Below, one piece after another: positions 9,606-18,612 of a stretch of 64,000 nt of DNA. The stretch lies in assembly GCA_040877625.1 (NCBI GenBank), contig JBBDNK010000008.1:1-64000 (forward strand), read 5' to 3'. Source of the stretch: Methylonatrum sp040877625 (lineage in GTDB: Bacteria > Pseudomonadota > Gammaproteobacteria > Nitrococcales > Aquisalimonadaceae). Position numbers and translations under genes: made by a program. Each line of letters begins with the position of its first letter. Within the stretch, counting starts at the first letter, position 1. The notes under the pieces are model-generated. The model was not told where the DNA came from and did not search any database. It saw only the letters and a list, made by a program, of their open reading frames with translations.

Positions 9606-9687
9606 AGGGATGTGCTCCGGGCCATGGCGATAAGGCGGGAGGCGGACGGGACGGACCGCGGACGCCCAGAGAATGTTGGAGAGATGC

Positions 9688-10158
9688 ATGCGGCAATTAA
9701 CACGGCAAGAGGCAGAAGAGTTCCTGCACCGGGAAGCCGCCTTGCTTGACGAAGGGAAGTTCGAGGATTGGCTGGAACTCTTCGCGGAAGATGCGCGCTA
9801 CTGGATGCCAACGGCAATGGATGATGATGCCGGGGTGGGCACGCCGCTTGTGTACGATGATCGTTCCTCACTGGAGGACCGCGTCTCGCGATTGCGCAAT
9901 CGGAATTTTCATGCCCAGGTGCCGCGCTCCCGAACATTGCATTTCACGTCCAACGTGTTTGTGGAGGATGCGGAGGAGGGAGCGCGGGTCTTGTCGAACT
10001 TCATTCTCTACGAATTCAGACTGAGTGAACAACGGACGTTTGCGGGGCGGTGCGAGCATACATTACGGCACGAGGTCGGCGCCTGGAAGATCGCCCGGAA
10101 GAAGATCTGGCTACTGAACCGTGACCAGCCGCTGCGCAACCTGACGTTTTTGATCTGA
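9688..10158 (+). CDS. Rieske dioxygenase, beta subunit (second)
   Basis: A 156-residue small subunit of the SnoaL-like oxygenase beta family. The start at 9688 is preferred because GGAGAG lies four bases upstream; an ATG five codons earlier is possible. The opening FLHREAALLDEGKFEDWLEL, then DARYWMP and the closing WKIARKKIWLLN match the family. It pairs with the alpha subunit ending 82 bases upstream. The transporter ATPase gene follows after about 107 bases. Confidence 0.9.
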   Translation: MRQLTRQEAEEFLHREAALLDEGKFEDWLELFAEDARYWMPTAMDDDAGVGTPLVYDDRSSLEDRVSRLRNRNFHAQVPRSRTLHFTSNVFVEDAEEGARVLSNFILYEFRLSEQRTFAGRCEHTLRHEVGAWKIARKKIWLLNRDQPLRNLTFLI

Positions 10159-10265
10159 TACGCGGTTTTGCGTGCAACGACGAAGATAAGGCGGCTTCAA
10201 TACGAATACCGACGCATGGATTGGCATTCTGTTGATACTGACGGCCTACGATCTGGAAGAAACGT

Positions 10266-11432
10266 ATGAAATATCCGGCTCTCAAGCTAGAAAACCTGTC
10301 CAAAGCCTTTGGTGCCGACTATGCGGTGCAGGGGATCAACCTTGACGTGGAGCATGGCGAAACTGTTGCTCTCCTTGGACCCAGCGGCTGCGGGAAGTCC
10401 ACAACGCTGCGCATGGTGGCCGGTCTGGAGCAACCCACTGACGGAGCCATCTACTGCGAAGGGAAGGTCATCGCTTCCGTCGCCGACAATCTGTTCTGCC
10501 CGCCGGAGAAGCGGAATATCGGCATGGTGTTCCAGGCCTATGCTCTATGGCCGCACAAGACGGCCTATGAAAACGTCGCCTATCCGCTGGAACTCCGTCG
10601 CATCAAGGCCAGCGTCGTCAGGCGGAAGGTGTACGAGAGCCTCGAACTGGTCGGGCTGGCGGGCCTGGAGGATCGGCCGGTTCCGCGCCTGAGCGGAGGG
10701 CAGCAGCAACGGGTGGCACTTGCTCGGGCACTGGTTTACGAGCCATCCATCCTGTTACTGGATGAACCCTTCAGCAACCTGGATACCAAGCTCAGAACGC
10801 AATTGCGGCTGGAGCTGAAGGAACTGCAGAAGAAGATCAAGTTGACCACGCTGTTCGTGACTCACGACCAGGTCGAGGCCCTGAGCGTCGCCGATCGCGT
10901 CGTTATCATGAACAGCGGACGGGTCGAACAGATCGATGCTCCCGGGAACGTCTACGAGAAATCCCGGACGCGCTTCGTGCGTGACTTCCTGGGCAAGGTC
11001 ATCACTCTGGAGGCCACCGTAAAGGAACTGCCCGGGCCGGGCAAGCTTCGACTTGCGGTGGATGATTGCGCTGGAACACAGATGATCTCCGCAAGCTGCC
11101 GCAGTGGCAGCTGCGGCGTGGGAGATCGTATGGAGATAGCCATTCGGCCGGAGGAGGTGCGCGTCGGCGGGGTCGATCAGGACCTGCGCGGCGGAAACGT
11201 GGTTGAGGGCAGAATTGAGGCATTGCTCTACGTGGGTAGTTGCTTCGAAAGCAAGATCCGAATCGGTAAGGAAAGCGTTTTTCTCGATATCCCGCGAAGC
11301 ATTAACTGGAAGGAGCAGCAACCGATTTTCATCCAGTTGCCGGAGTCCTCCATCACGCTTTGGCCACTGGAAAAGTCGGGCCCGCCGAGTGCCCCGGATG
11401 GATGTCGGCAGTCGAGCGAGATGGTGGGCTAG
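10266..11432 (+). CDS. ABC importer ATP-binding protein (FbpC/PotA type)
   Basis: A 388-residue ATPase that powers the importer with the permease that follows. The Walker A motif GPSGCGKST is at residues 38-46, the signature is LSGGQQQRVALARAL, Walker B is LLLDEPFSNLD and the switch histidine lies in VTHDQVEAL. A C-terminal TOBE-like domain (about 290-370) fits the ferric, polyamine and aminoethylphosphonate subgroup. Its TAG stop directly abuts the ATG of the permease gene, so the two are co-translated. Confidence 0.92.
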   Translation: MKYPALKLENLSKAFGADYAVQGINLDVEHGETVALLGPSGCGKSTTLRMVAGLEQPTDGAIYCEGKVIASVADNLFCPPEKRNIGMVFQAYALWPHKTAYENVAYPLELRRIKASVVRRKVYESLELVGLAGLEDRPVPRLSGGQQQRVALARALVYEPSILLLDEPFSNLDTKLRTQLRLELKELQKKIKLTTLFVTHDQVEALSVADRVVIMNSGRVEQIDAPGNVYEKSRTRFVRDFLGKVITLEATVKELPGPGKLRLAVDDCAGTQMISASCRSGSCGVGDRMEIAIRPEEVRVGGVDQDLRGGNVVEGRIEALLYVGSCFESKIRIGKESVFLDIPRSINWKEQQPIFIQLPESSITLWPLEKSGPPSAPDGCRQSSEMVG

Positions 11433-13127
11433 ATGCGATCGGTGAGCGTTTCCTTCCTGAGCCTCAACGCATGGATTGTGTTGCTGATCGCGGTTTTGGC
11501 CTTTTTCGTCCTTTATCCGATCTGGTTGATTCTTCTCAACAGCCTCTACGTGGAGACGCCCGAGGGCATGGCGTTCGGGTTTTCCATCTGGCGAGAGGCG
11601 TTTCGGCAGCCCGGGATGGCGGATGCGCTGATCAATACCATCAAGGTGGTTGCTACCGTTCAGCTTATTTCCTTTCCAGTGGCCATCGCCATCGCGTGGG
11701 TTCTGGCGAGGACGGACGTACCCTTCGCCAGATGGATTGAGTTCGGCTTCTGGGCGTCGTTTCTGCTTCCGGCCCTGGCAACGACCACTGGATGGCTGCT
11801 GCTGCTGGATCCGCACTATGGGCTGATCAATAGGTTTCTGGTGGACGTGGGGTTGTTCGAAAACAGCCCGTTCACACTATATTCTTTCTGGGGAATCGTT
11901 TTCGCGCACCTCGTGTCAAACAGCATCTCCGTGAAGGTCATGCTCCTGACGCCGGCTTTCCGCAACCTGAACAGCACGCTGGAAGAATCGTCGAGAATTT
12001 GCGGTGCGAATGGCTACCGGGCCGTGATGGGCATCGTGCTGCCTCTGTTGACGCCCGTATTACTCGTCACCTTCCTGATGTCCCTGATCAAGGGGCTGGA
12101 GGCGTTTGAACTAGAGCTTGTACTTGGGGCTCCCATCGATTTCCAGGTCTACAGCACCAAGATTTATCAGGTTCTGCGAGGCTCGCCCCCGGATTACGGT
12201 ACGGCCACCGTCCTGGCCGTGGCGATTCTGCTACTGATGCTGCCTCTGGTGATCTTTCAGCAGTGGGCGACCAACCGGCGAAGTTTTGTCACCGTCACGG
12301 GGAATCATCGCCAGGATGCCATCTGCCTGGGCAGCAAGCGCTGGCCGGTGTTCATTGTGCTTGCGGTGCTATTGTCGCTCACCACGGTGGTGCCGGTGAT
12401 CTTCCAGTTCGCGGGCAGTATCATGACGCTTTACGGTTTCTTCGATCTGCCGCAGGTCTGGTCCTTGCGTCACTGGGTCAGCGCGTTTGAGGATCGGACC
12501 TTTGTGGGCGCCTTCCGCAACACGCTGGTGCTGGGCTCGGTTACCACCACGATTGGCATAATCCTGTTCGCGGTAATCGCCTATTGCAGCATCCACACGC
12601 GCCGCTCGCTGCGCCTGTCATTGGATGTTCTCTCGTGGCTGCCGTTCATGATTCCCGGGGTAATCCTCGGGCTGAGCTATCTGTGGTTCGTGCTGGAGGT
12701 GCCGGTGCTGACGCCGCTTTACGGAACCATGGGCGTACTGGTTCTAGTCAGTCTGCTCGCCGCCGTCACCCTGGGTGTGCAGCTGATACGGAGTGCGATG
12801 TTGCAGTTGGGCGCCGACGTGGAAGAGGCGGGGCGGGTTGTCGGGGGTAGCTGGTTCAGGACCTTCCGCAGTGTCCTGCTTCCCATGATCTCGCCGACGG
12901 TGGCGGTGGTGGCGATCATGATCTTTGCCATGACGGTACGTCAGGTTAGCACCATCGTACTGTTGAGTACTGGCAGCACCACGCCTTTGTCCGTTCTGCA
13001 GCTGGAGTTTCTTTATGGTGGCGCGCTGGGCCCCGCCGCGGTGGTGGGAACCGTGGTGGTGATCATCAGCCTGACGGCCGCCGCGGCGCTGGTAATCATT
13101 GCTTCGAGATTCCGCATTGGACGCTGA
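11433..13127 (+). CDS. ABC importer permease, fused double domain (FbpB type)
   Basis: This 564-residue membrane protein has two binding-protein-dependent permease domains in one chain, as usual for the ferric-type class. Each half carries an EAA loop that contacts the ATPase: EESSRICGANGYRAVMGIVL in the first half and EEAGRVVGGSWFRTFRSVLL in the second. About twelve hydrophobic segments are visible. It starts immediately after the ATPase stop. With the binding protein at 6973 it makes a complete importer, although the second Rieske pair lies between them. Confidence 0.9.
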   Translation: MRSVSVSFLSLNAWIVLLIAVLAFFVLYPIWLILLNSLYVETPEGMAFGFSIWREAFRQPGMADALINTIKVVATVQLISFPVAIAIAWVLARTDVPFARWIEFGFWASFLLPALATTTGWLLLLDPHYGLINRFLVDVGLFENSPFTLYSFWGIVFAHLVSNSISVKVMLLTPAFRNLNSTLEESSRICGANGYRAVMGIVLPLLTPVLLVTFLMSLIKGLEAFELELVLGAPIDFQVYSTKIYQVLRGSPPDYGTATVLAVAILLLMLPLVIFQQWATNRRSFVTVTGNHRQDAICLGSKRWPVFIVLAVLLSLTTVVPVIFQFAGSIMTLYGFFDLPQVWSLRHWVSAFEDRTFVGAFRNTLVLGSVTTTIGIILFAVIAYCSIHTRRSLRLSLDVLSWLPFMIPGVILGLSYLWFVLEVPVLTPLYGTMGVLVLVSLLAAVTLGVQLIRSAMLQLGADVEEAGRVVGGSWFRTFRSVLLPMISPTVAVVAIMIFAMTVRQVSTIVLLSTGSTTPLSVLQLEFLYGGALGPAAVVGTVVVIISLTAAAALVIIASRFRIGR

Positions 13128-13266
13128 ACACGACCAATTCGGAATCAACGCATCGTGTCCCGCGCAGGCAAGGGGCAAGCCGGTGAAATCCGGGAATGGG
13201 GTGACGCGACAGGGCCAAGAGATCGAAAACCGGCAATGAACTGTGCGTGCAAATCGAGAGGCGGTA

Positions 13267-14235
13267 ATGGCGCGTATTGGCGAAAAACTTGATGTCCGTG
13301 TCGAGGCAATATCCGTCGAAGCGGAAAGCATCAAATCATACGATTTGCGACCCGTGACGGTGGATGAATTACCACCGTTTCAAGCTGGTGCACACATTAA
13401 CGTGCATCTGGGAAATGGCCTGACCCGAAGCTACTCGCTACTGAACAGTCAGAGCGAAAGGCATCGCTACGTCATCGGTGTAAACCTGGATGCAAAGAGT
13501 CGCGGCGGTTCCAGCTATATGCACGCATCGGTGGGGGTGGGTGATGTGCTTGAAATAACGCCCCCTCGAAACAATTTTCCGCTGATCGAAACTGCGGAAC
13601 ACAGTGTATTCATTGCTGGTGGGATCGGTGTAACGCCCATGCTCGCGATGGTACAACGGCTGCACGATCTGGGGCGTTCCTGGCAGCTGATCTACTGCGC
13701 GCGGTCGCGCCGTCACGCCGCCTTCGTCGATCGCCTGGCGGAGCTAGGGCCGGAAGCCCAGGCGAACATCCTTCTGCACTTCGATGAAGACCAGAACGGA
13801 CGTGCCCTCGCCATGAACAATCTGATCGCGGGCATCGGTCCCGGCCCGCAATATTACTGCTGCGGTCCCGGCTCGATGCTGGCTGCATTCAAGGAGGCCA
13901 CGACGAGTCAGCCTCCGGATCATGTGCATGTCGAATATTTTGCCGGGAGTGAAGCGCCGTCTTCGGAAGGCGGTTTTACCGTGGTCCTCGCGCGGTCCGG
14001 CGATCGGGTGGACGTGCCGCCTGGCAGCACCATTATCGAGGCGCTGCAGGCGGCCGGGGTGGTGGTTCCAACCGTTTGCCTGCAGGGCGTGTGCGGTACG
14101 TGCGAAACCGCGGTTCTTGCCGGGATTCCCGACCACCGGGACCTCATCCTTTCGCAGGACGAAAGGGACTCCAACAAAACGATGATGATTTGCTGCTCGG
14201 GCAGTTTCAGTGACGAACTGGTGCTGGACCTTTGA
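13267..14235 (+). CDS. Ferredoxin-NAD(P)H oxidoreductase for the Rieske oxygenases
   Basis: A 322-residue reductase that carries electrons from NAD(P)H through flavin and a 2Fe-2S cluster to an oxygenase. Domains in order are a flavin-binding barrel (TRSYSLLN), a nucleotide-binding domain (GGIGVTPMLAMVQRL) and a C-terminal plant-type 2Fe-2S domain with CLQGVCGTC plus a later Cys (MICCSGS). This is the phthalate-dioxygenase-reductase/VanB layout. I start at 13267, where GAGAGGCGG precedes the ATG. It is the only reductase in the window, and no separate ferredoxin gene is seen, so it probably serves more than one of the three oxygenases directly. Confidence 0.88.
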   Translation: MARIGEKLDVRVEAISVEAESIKSYDLRPVTVDELPPFQAGAHINVHLGNGLTRSYSLLNSQSERHRYVIGVNLDAKSRGGSSYMHASVGVGDVLEITPPRNNFPLIETAEHSVFIAGGIGVTPMLAMVQRLHDLGRSWQLIYCARSRRHAAFVDRLAELGPEAQANILLHFDEDQNGRALAMNNLIAGIGPGPQYYCCGPGSMLAAFKEATTSQPPDHVHVEYFAGSEAPSSEGGFTVVLARSGDRVDVPPGSTIIEALQAAGVVVPTVCLQGVCGTCETAVLAGIPDHRDLILSQDERDSNKTMMICCSGSFSDELVLDL

Positions 14236-14344
14236 CCCCGGGGCAGGCGGCACTCATGCATGAGGCATGGATGGCGCCGGGAGCGTCAGGGCTTGGAGGG
14301 CGGCGGGACTGCGGTATCTAAAGAAAACGATGAGGAGATCTTCA

Positions 14345-15166
14345 ATGGAAGTCAGTAGCAGGTTTGTCGATGCGGGAGGGATAAGAACCCATTATCTGCA
14401 TGTTGGTACGGGAACACCCGTCATTCTCATCCACGGAGGGGGTGCAGGGGCGGACGCCTACGGAAACTGGAGTGGCGTCATACCGGAATTTGCAAAGCAC
14501 CATGAAGTCTTTGCCATGGACATGATCGGCTTCGGCAAGACTGACAAGCCGGATCCCGAGTCGTTCACGTACTCCACCCAGGCAAGGGTGGATCATCTGA
14601 TCGCCTTCATCGACGCTCTGGGGCTGAAGTCGGTCAGCCTGGTGGGCAACTCCATGGGAGGTTCCGCGAGCCTCGGGGTTGGGATGCAAAGACCCGAACT
14701 TCTGGATCGCCTGGTGCTCATGGGGAGCGCCGGGCTGTCCCGCTATGAGAATAACGGCGGGCCACGGCCGTTGACGTCGTACGACACGCCCGACAAGGAG
14801 GCGATGCGCAAACTGGTGAAGCATTTGACGTACAGCTACGAGCCAAGCGAGGAGTTGCTGGAATATCGCGTCAAGCTTACCTCCGACCCCGCGACCCTGG
14901 CGGCATACCGGGCGACCATGCAGTGGATCGTCGATCAGGGCGGACTGTTTTACGAAGATGAGGACATCGCGCGGGTAAAGGCCCCAACATTGATCGTCAA
15001 CGGTAAGAACGACAAGGTCAATCAAGTCTGGAAGGCGATAAAGTTTTCCGAACTCATTGAGCGTTCCTGGCTTTTCCTGATCCCTGATTGCGGGCATTGG
15101 GCGATGATCGAGCAGCCCGACGACTTCAATGCCGCAACCCTGCATTTTCTTCAGAAAAAGCTTTGA
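14345..15166 (+). CDS. Alpha/beta hydrolase, meta-cleavage product hydrolase type (second)
   Basis: A 273-residue hydrolase of the BphD/TodF-like group. The start at 14345 is chosen because GAGGAG lies seven bases upstream. The oxyanion segment is LIHGGGAGADAYGNW, the typical form for C-C bond hydrolases, the nucleophile elbow GNSMGGS gives Ser103, and Asp223 (GKNDKVNQ) and His251 (DCGHWAMIEQP) complete the triad. It is closer to the classic meta-cleavage hydrolases than the gene at 3145. Two hydrolases and two extradiol enzymes in the island suggest two parallel lower pathways. Confidence 0.87.
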   Translation: MEVSSRFVDAGGIRTHYLHVGTGTPVILIHGGGAGADAYGNWSGVIPEFAKHHEVFAMDMIGFGKTDKPDPESFTYSTQARVDHLIAFIDALGLKSVSLVGNSMGGSASLGVGMQRPELLDRLVLMGSAGLSRYENNGGPRPLTSYDTPDKEAMRKLVKHLTYSYEPSEELLEYRVKLTSDPATLAAYRATMQWIVDQGGLFYEDEDIARVKAPTLIVNGKNDKVNQVWKAIKFSELIERSWLFLIPDCGHWAMIEQPDDFNAATLHFLQKKL

Positions 15167-15256
15167 GCCGCGCACTCCGGAATTGAATGTAGTGGTGGGG
15201 TTGCGGGCGGCGCACGGCCGCAACCCCACTGGCGAATACCGAAGGAGTGCCAGGGT

Positions 15257-16501
15257 GTGAATGAGCATAAAACAGGCGGCCCCGGCGCCTTCGCAACACC
15301 AGCCGACCGGGCTCAGGGGCACGAGCCACGCTCGCAGCCCTGGATGATGGCCGTGGTTGGGCTCTTCATCGTCATGGTGGTGATCGCGTTCGGACGCCTC
15401 GCCTTCGGCATGCTTCTTCCGGAGATGCGAGCAAGCCTGGATCTGAGCTACCGGCAAGGCGGCTATCTGGCAGCGGCGAGCGGGCTGGGATACCTGATTA
15501 CGGTTATGCCCGCTGGGGTGATGGCTGCGCGCTGGGGTGGACGAAACACCATACTGCTCGGGATGGTTCTGGTCACGCTCAGCTTTTTCGGTCTGACGCT
15601 GAGCTCGCACTACCTGCTCCTGTTCGGGTTCATGGCGATGCTCGGCATGGGCTCCGCGTTTGCGCAGATCTCTCAGGTGGCGTTGGTCGCCGGCTGGTTT
15701 GTCGAGCGTCGCGGGGCGGCATTGGGGCTCATCAGCAGCGGCGGCGGATTGGGTCTGCTCATCATCGGTCTGCTTGTACCATTTCTGGCAGCGCACTATG
15801 GAGATGTGGGCTGGCGGCTCGCGTGGGGGCTTTTTGGTGTTCTGAGCATGATTGTCGCCGGCCTAGTGCTTTTGTGCATGAGCGATCCGCCCGTAGCTCA
15901 TGGCCGGACGCGCCTCCCGTCAAGCAACTGGGATGTCTATCGGAATCCACGCGTTCTGCGCGTCGCCATTCTCTACGGCATAATTGGTACCACCTATATT
16001 GTTCAGGCCGTGTTCATGGTCAGCTTCATGCTAAGCGAGGGAGTGTCGGCCCACACTGCGGGTACCATCGTGGCGGTTTTCGGAATACTGGGCCTTTTCG
16101 CGGGCCCTGTCTGGGGAGTCGTGTCGGACACCCTTGGTCGTAGCCGCGCCCTGATCTTGTGCCTGGCCACCGTGATCATCGCCACCATGCTGCCGCTGCT
16201 GATGGCGAATACGCTGACCTTTGCCCTGCATTATGTGCTCCTCGGTTGTTCGCTGGGCGGGCTGTTTCCGCTGTCCCAGGCAGCCACCACCGAGCAAGTG
16301 ACCGGTTCGGAGGTGCCGGTGGCCCTAGGCTTCGCGAATCTATTGTTCGCGATCGGGCAGCTTGTCGGCCCCGTCATGGCCGGCTGGCTGATCGATCTGA
16401 CGGGAGGTTTTCGCGTCGGCTTCTGGATAACCTGCGTCCTGATGATGATCGGCATGGTCCTGGCGAGCCGGATCGGTCGTGCCGACGGCGTGGGGCACTA
16501 G
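15257..16501 (+). CDS. MFS transporter
   Basis: A 414-residue carrier with about twelve transmembrane segments. The loop GVMAARWGGRNT between helices 2 and 3 and VWGVVSDTLGRSRALI between helices 8 and 9 are the usual major-facilitator marks. It starts with GTG after an AAGGAG site (rather distant, about 12 bases). It follows the second hydrolase and probably moves an aromatic acid or a breakdown product, but direction and substrate are not visible. Confidence 0.85.
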   Translation: MNEHKTGGPGAFATPADRAQGHEPRSQPWMMAVVGLFIVMVVIAFGRLAFGMLLPEMRASLDLSYRQGGYLAAASGLGYLITVMPAGVMAARWGGRNTILLGMVLVTLSFFGLTLSSHYLLLFGFMAMLGMGSAFAQISQVALVAGWFVERRGAALGLISSGGGLGLLIIGLLVPFLAAHYGDVGWRLAWGLFGVLSMIVAGLVLLCMSDPPVAHGRTRLPSSNWDVYRNPRVLRVAILYGIIGTTYIVQAVFMVSFMLSEGVSAHTAGTIVAVFGILGLFAGPVWGVVSDTLGRSRALILCLATVIIATMLPLLMANTLTFALHYVLLGCSLGGLFPLSQAATTEQVTGSEVPVALGFANLLFAIGQLVGPVMAGWLIDLTGGFRVGFWITCVLMMIGMVLASRIGRADGVGH

Positions 16502-16530
16502 CCCCGCGAAGGCTCCTCCGGGTGTCAAAT

Positions 16531-16566
16531 CGGGTGCCGGACAGCCATGCCGGCGACCGGCACCCG
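16531..16566. terminator. Hairpin between convergent genes
   Basis: CGGGTGCCGG and CCGGCACCCG form a perfect ten-base stem with a 16-base loop in the short gap between the MFS gene (plus) and the SDR gene (minus). There is no T-run, so it would be a rho-assisted or RNA-end-protecting structure that could work in both directions. Confidence 0.5.
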
Positions 16567-16578
16567 GGGTTGGACGTC

Positions 16579-17349
16579 CTAACCTGCGGTAGGGAGAGTG
16601 CCGGGCAGGACACCGACTTCGATGACGGTGCCGGAGATAGTGCTCGCGGCATCCGAAACGAGAAAGGAGACGGCGGCTGCCATGTCCTCCGGCAGGCCGA
16701 TCCGGCCCGCGACGTTGCGCTCGGCGATCGCCTGGGCGATGTCCGCGGAGAACCCGGCGGTCATGCCGGTCTGGGTGAAACCCGGCACAACTGCGTTGAC
16801 GCGAATCCGATCAACTGCATGGTCCACGGCAAGTGACTTGCTGAACGGGATGACGGCGCCCTTGGAAGTGCAGTAAGCAAGGTGGTGCTTGCCGACGTAT
16901 CCGGACGTCGAGCCAACGTTGATTATGACCCCGCCCCCACGGCGCCGCATATGCGGGATGACGGCACGCGACAGCAGGAACATGCCTTTCAGATTGATGG
17001 CCATTACCCGGTCCCAGATCTCCTCCGTCGTGTCCAGTATCGTGCCCACGGGTCGGATGCCGGCAACGTTGCAGAGGACTGAGACATGGCCGAGTTCGGC
17101 TGCCGCCGATACGGCGCGCTGACAGTCTGCGGCATTGGCAACATCGCCATGGATCACCTCGCCAACGATGTGTTCCCGATCGAAGGCCGCGCGTAGGTTT
17201 TCCACCTCGCTGACATCCAGAACCACTATACGATAACCGTCGTGCCCCAGGGCAAGGGCGATTGCGCGGCCAATGCCGCTGGTTCCGCCGCTGATAATGG
17301 CCGTGCGGGCCTCTCCGATGTTGTCGGGCTGCTCTGTCTGCGTGCTCAC
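16579..17349 (-). CDS. Short-chain dehydrogenase/reductase
   Basis: A 256-residue classical SDR. The cofactor motif SGGTSGIGRAIAL is near residue 20, and an acidic residue (Asp in VVLDVSE) after the second strand favours NAD. The active site is Ser in GSTSGY, Tyr159 and Lys163 (YCTSKGA). In this setting it may oxidise the cis-dihydrodiol made by a Rieske oxygenase to the catechol. A beta-ketoacyl reductase-like role is the alternative, since the sequence alone does not separate them. It is convergent with the MFS gene and followed closely upstream by the LivK-like gene on the same strand. Confidence 0.85.
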   Translation of the reverse strand: MSTQTEQPDNIGEARTAIISGGTSGIGRAIALALGHDGYRIVVLDVSEVENLRAAFDREHIVGEVIHGDVANAADCQRAVSAAAELGHVSVLCNVAGIRPVGTILDTTEEIWDRVMAINLKGMFLLSRAVIPHMRRRGGGVIINVGSTSGYVGKHHLAYCTSKGAVIPFSKSLAVDHAVDRIRVNAVVPGFTQTGMTAGFSADIAQAIAERNVAGRIGLPEDMAAAVSFLVSDAASTISGTVIEVGVLPGTLPTAG

Positions 17350-17352
17350 GCG

Positions 17353-18612
17353 TTAGCGGCTCCAGGTGTTCTGCGTGCTGAACGTGGACAGAGGTTCCTC
17401 GGTCGTGGAAGCCGTGTCCGGATAGACGTTAATCGTAATCTGGCTGGCATCGGCGTACACCAGGCCAATGGGGCCGCTCTGCGTCTGGTTGGGAAGAATC
17501 CGGCTGCGCCCGAACGGGCCGTCGTAGCTTGACTCCCGGAGCGCCGCTGCAATCGCCGTGGTATCGTCGGTAGAGCCAGCCTTTTCAATCGCTTGAGCTA
17601 GCAGATGCACGAAGTCGTAATAGGCGGCCGCGATACCGACCTGGACCGGCTCACCGCCTCTGAGCTGACCAAATTTGGCCGCGGCTTCCTGGAATTCCGG
17701 CGGAGTAAGGCCTTCCGTGAATGGTGCCCGAAAATCAGCCATCACGATGGTCGCCTTACCCAGAAGGCCGACATGCCTCAGGTCCACCGGCCGCATGGTG
17801 TAGTTCCACAGAATGGGCGCCGCTTCAAGCTGGATCGCCTGGCGTGTGGCGGCGAGTATCTGCGCGCCGGTACCCAAGTAGATAACGTCCGGATTGTTGC
17901 TCTTGAGGTTAGTGAGCGCGGTGGAAAAATCGGTGGTGGCCGGGTCTACGAACTGAGCGCCGACGTACTCGAGGCCGAATCTCTCCGCGGCGGCCTGCAC
18001 CGCCGCATCCATGAATCTGCCCGTGGGATCGGTGAGGTTGAGCACGGCGACCCGCTTGACCTCGGGGTACTGCTGGATGATGCCGCCGAGCCAGCCGGCA
18101 ATGACCGGCGCCGCCAGTTCTACCGTTCCGAACAGCAGGGGGTGCCTTTCCGGTCCGTCGCTGTGCAGGGGCTGGGTAGCGCGCGGGACGGCGCCAAAAG
18201 CGATCACGCTGGACTCGCTCAATGCCCGATAGGCCACTTCCGTGGCAAAGGATGGCAGCACCGCCGCGACCGCACCGTCGCCGATGAGCTGTCTTGCCGC
18301 CGATACGGTGGCCGCGGGCTCGCTGCGGCTGTCGATCGCCTTGTAGGCCAACTCGTACGTGTCACCATCGATTTTCACACCGCCGCTTTCGTTGATCTCC
18401 CGTATCGCGACTTCCACCCCGCGGCTAGTGGATTCAGTCAAGGCCTGACCGCCCCCGACCCCGGATCTCTGCGAGAGGTCACCAATCAATATGCTGCCGG
18501 CGAACCCTGATTGAGCCAGAACGACGGATTGGCCAGCCGTTACCAGCGTCGCTGCAATGAGTAAGGAAAACAAGATCCAAGATGCACCCTTCATCTTCTG
18601 AACCGATTTCAT
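17353..18612 (-). CDS. ABC importer substrate-binding protein, branched-chain amino acid type
   Basis: A 419-residue periplasmic protein of the LivK-like family (Peripla_BP_6). I start at 18612, where GGGGAGCAG precedes the ATG and a normal signal peptide follows (cleavage near VLA-QS); a longer start at 18666 would bury it. Marks include ILIGDLSQRSGVGGGQ, KAIDSRSEPAATVSAARQLI and YDFVHLLAQAIEKAG. Many LivK-type proteins in catabolic islands bind aromatic acids. Its stop is three bases from the SDR start, so the two form a minus-strand operon. Its permease and ATPase parts are at 20139 and 21035 on the other strand. Confidence 0.87.
   Translation of the reverse strand: MKSVQKMKGASWILFSLLIAATLVTAGQSVVLAQSGFAGSILIGDLSQRSGVGGGQALTESTSRGVEVAIREINESGGVKIDGDTYELAYKAIDSRSEPAATVSAARQLIGDGAVAAVLPSFATEVAYRALSESSVIAFGAVPRATQPLHSDGPERHPLLFGTVELAAPVIAGWLGGIIQQYPEVKRVAVLNLTDPTGRFMDAAVQAAAERFGLEYVGAQFVDPATTDFSTALTNLKSNNPDVIYLGTGAQILAATRQAIQLEAAPILWNYTMRPVDLRHVGLLGKATIVMADFRAPFTEGLTPPEFQEAAAKFGQLRGGEPVQVGIAAAYYDFVHLLAQAIEKAGSTDDTTAIAAALRESSYDGPFGRSRILPNQTQSGPIGLVYADASQITINVYPDTASTTEEPLSTFSTQNTWSR

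Noticed and set aside
14342..15796. Open frame of 484 codons on the minus strand
   Set aside because: It lies opposite two well-supported plus-strand genes (hydrolase and MFS), has no family likeness and a low-complexity polar composition. High GC makes such antisense frames common here; the same applies to long minus frames at 10755-11816, 62165-63310 and 63165-63896.
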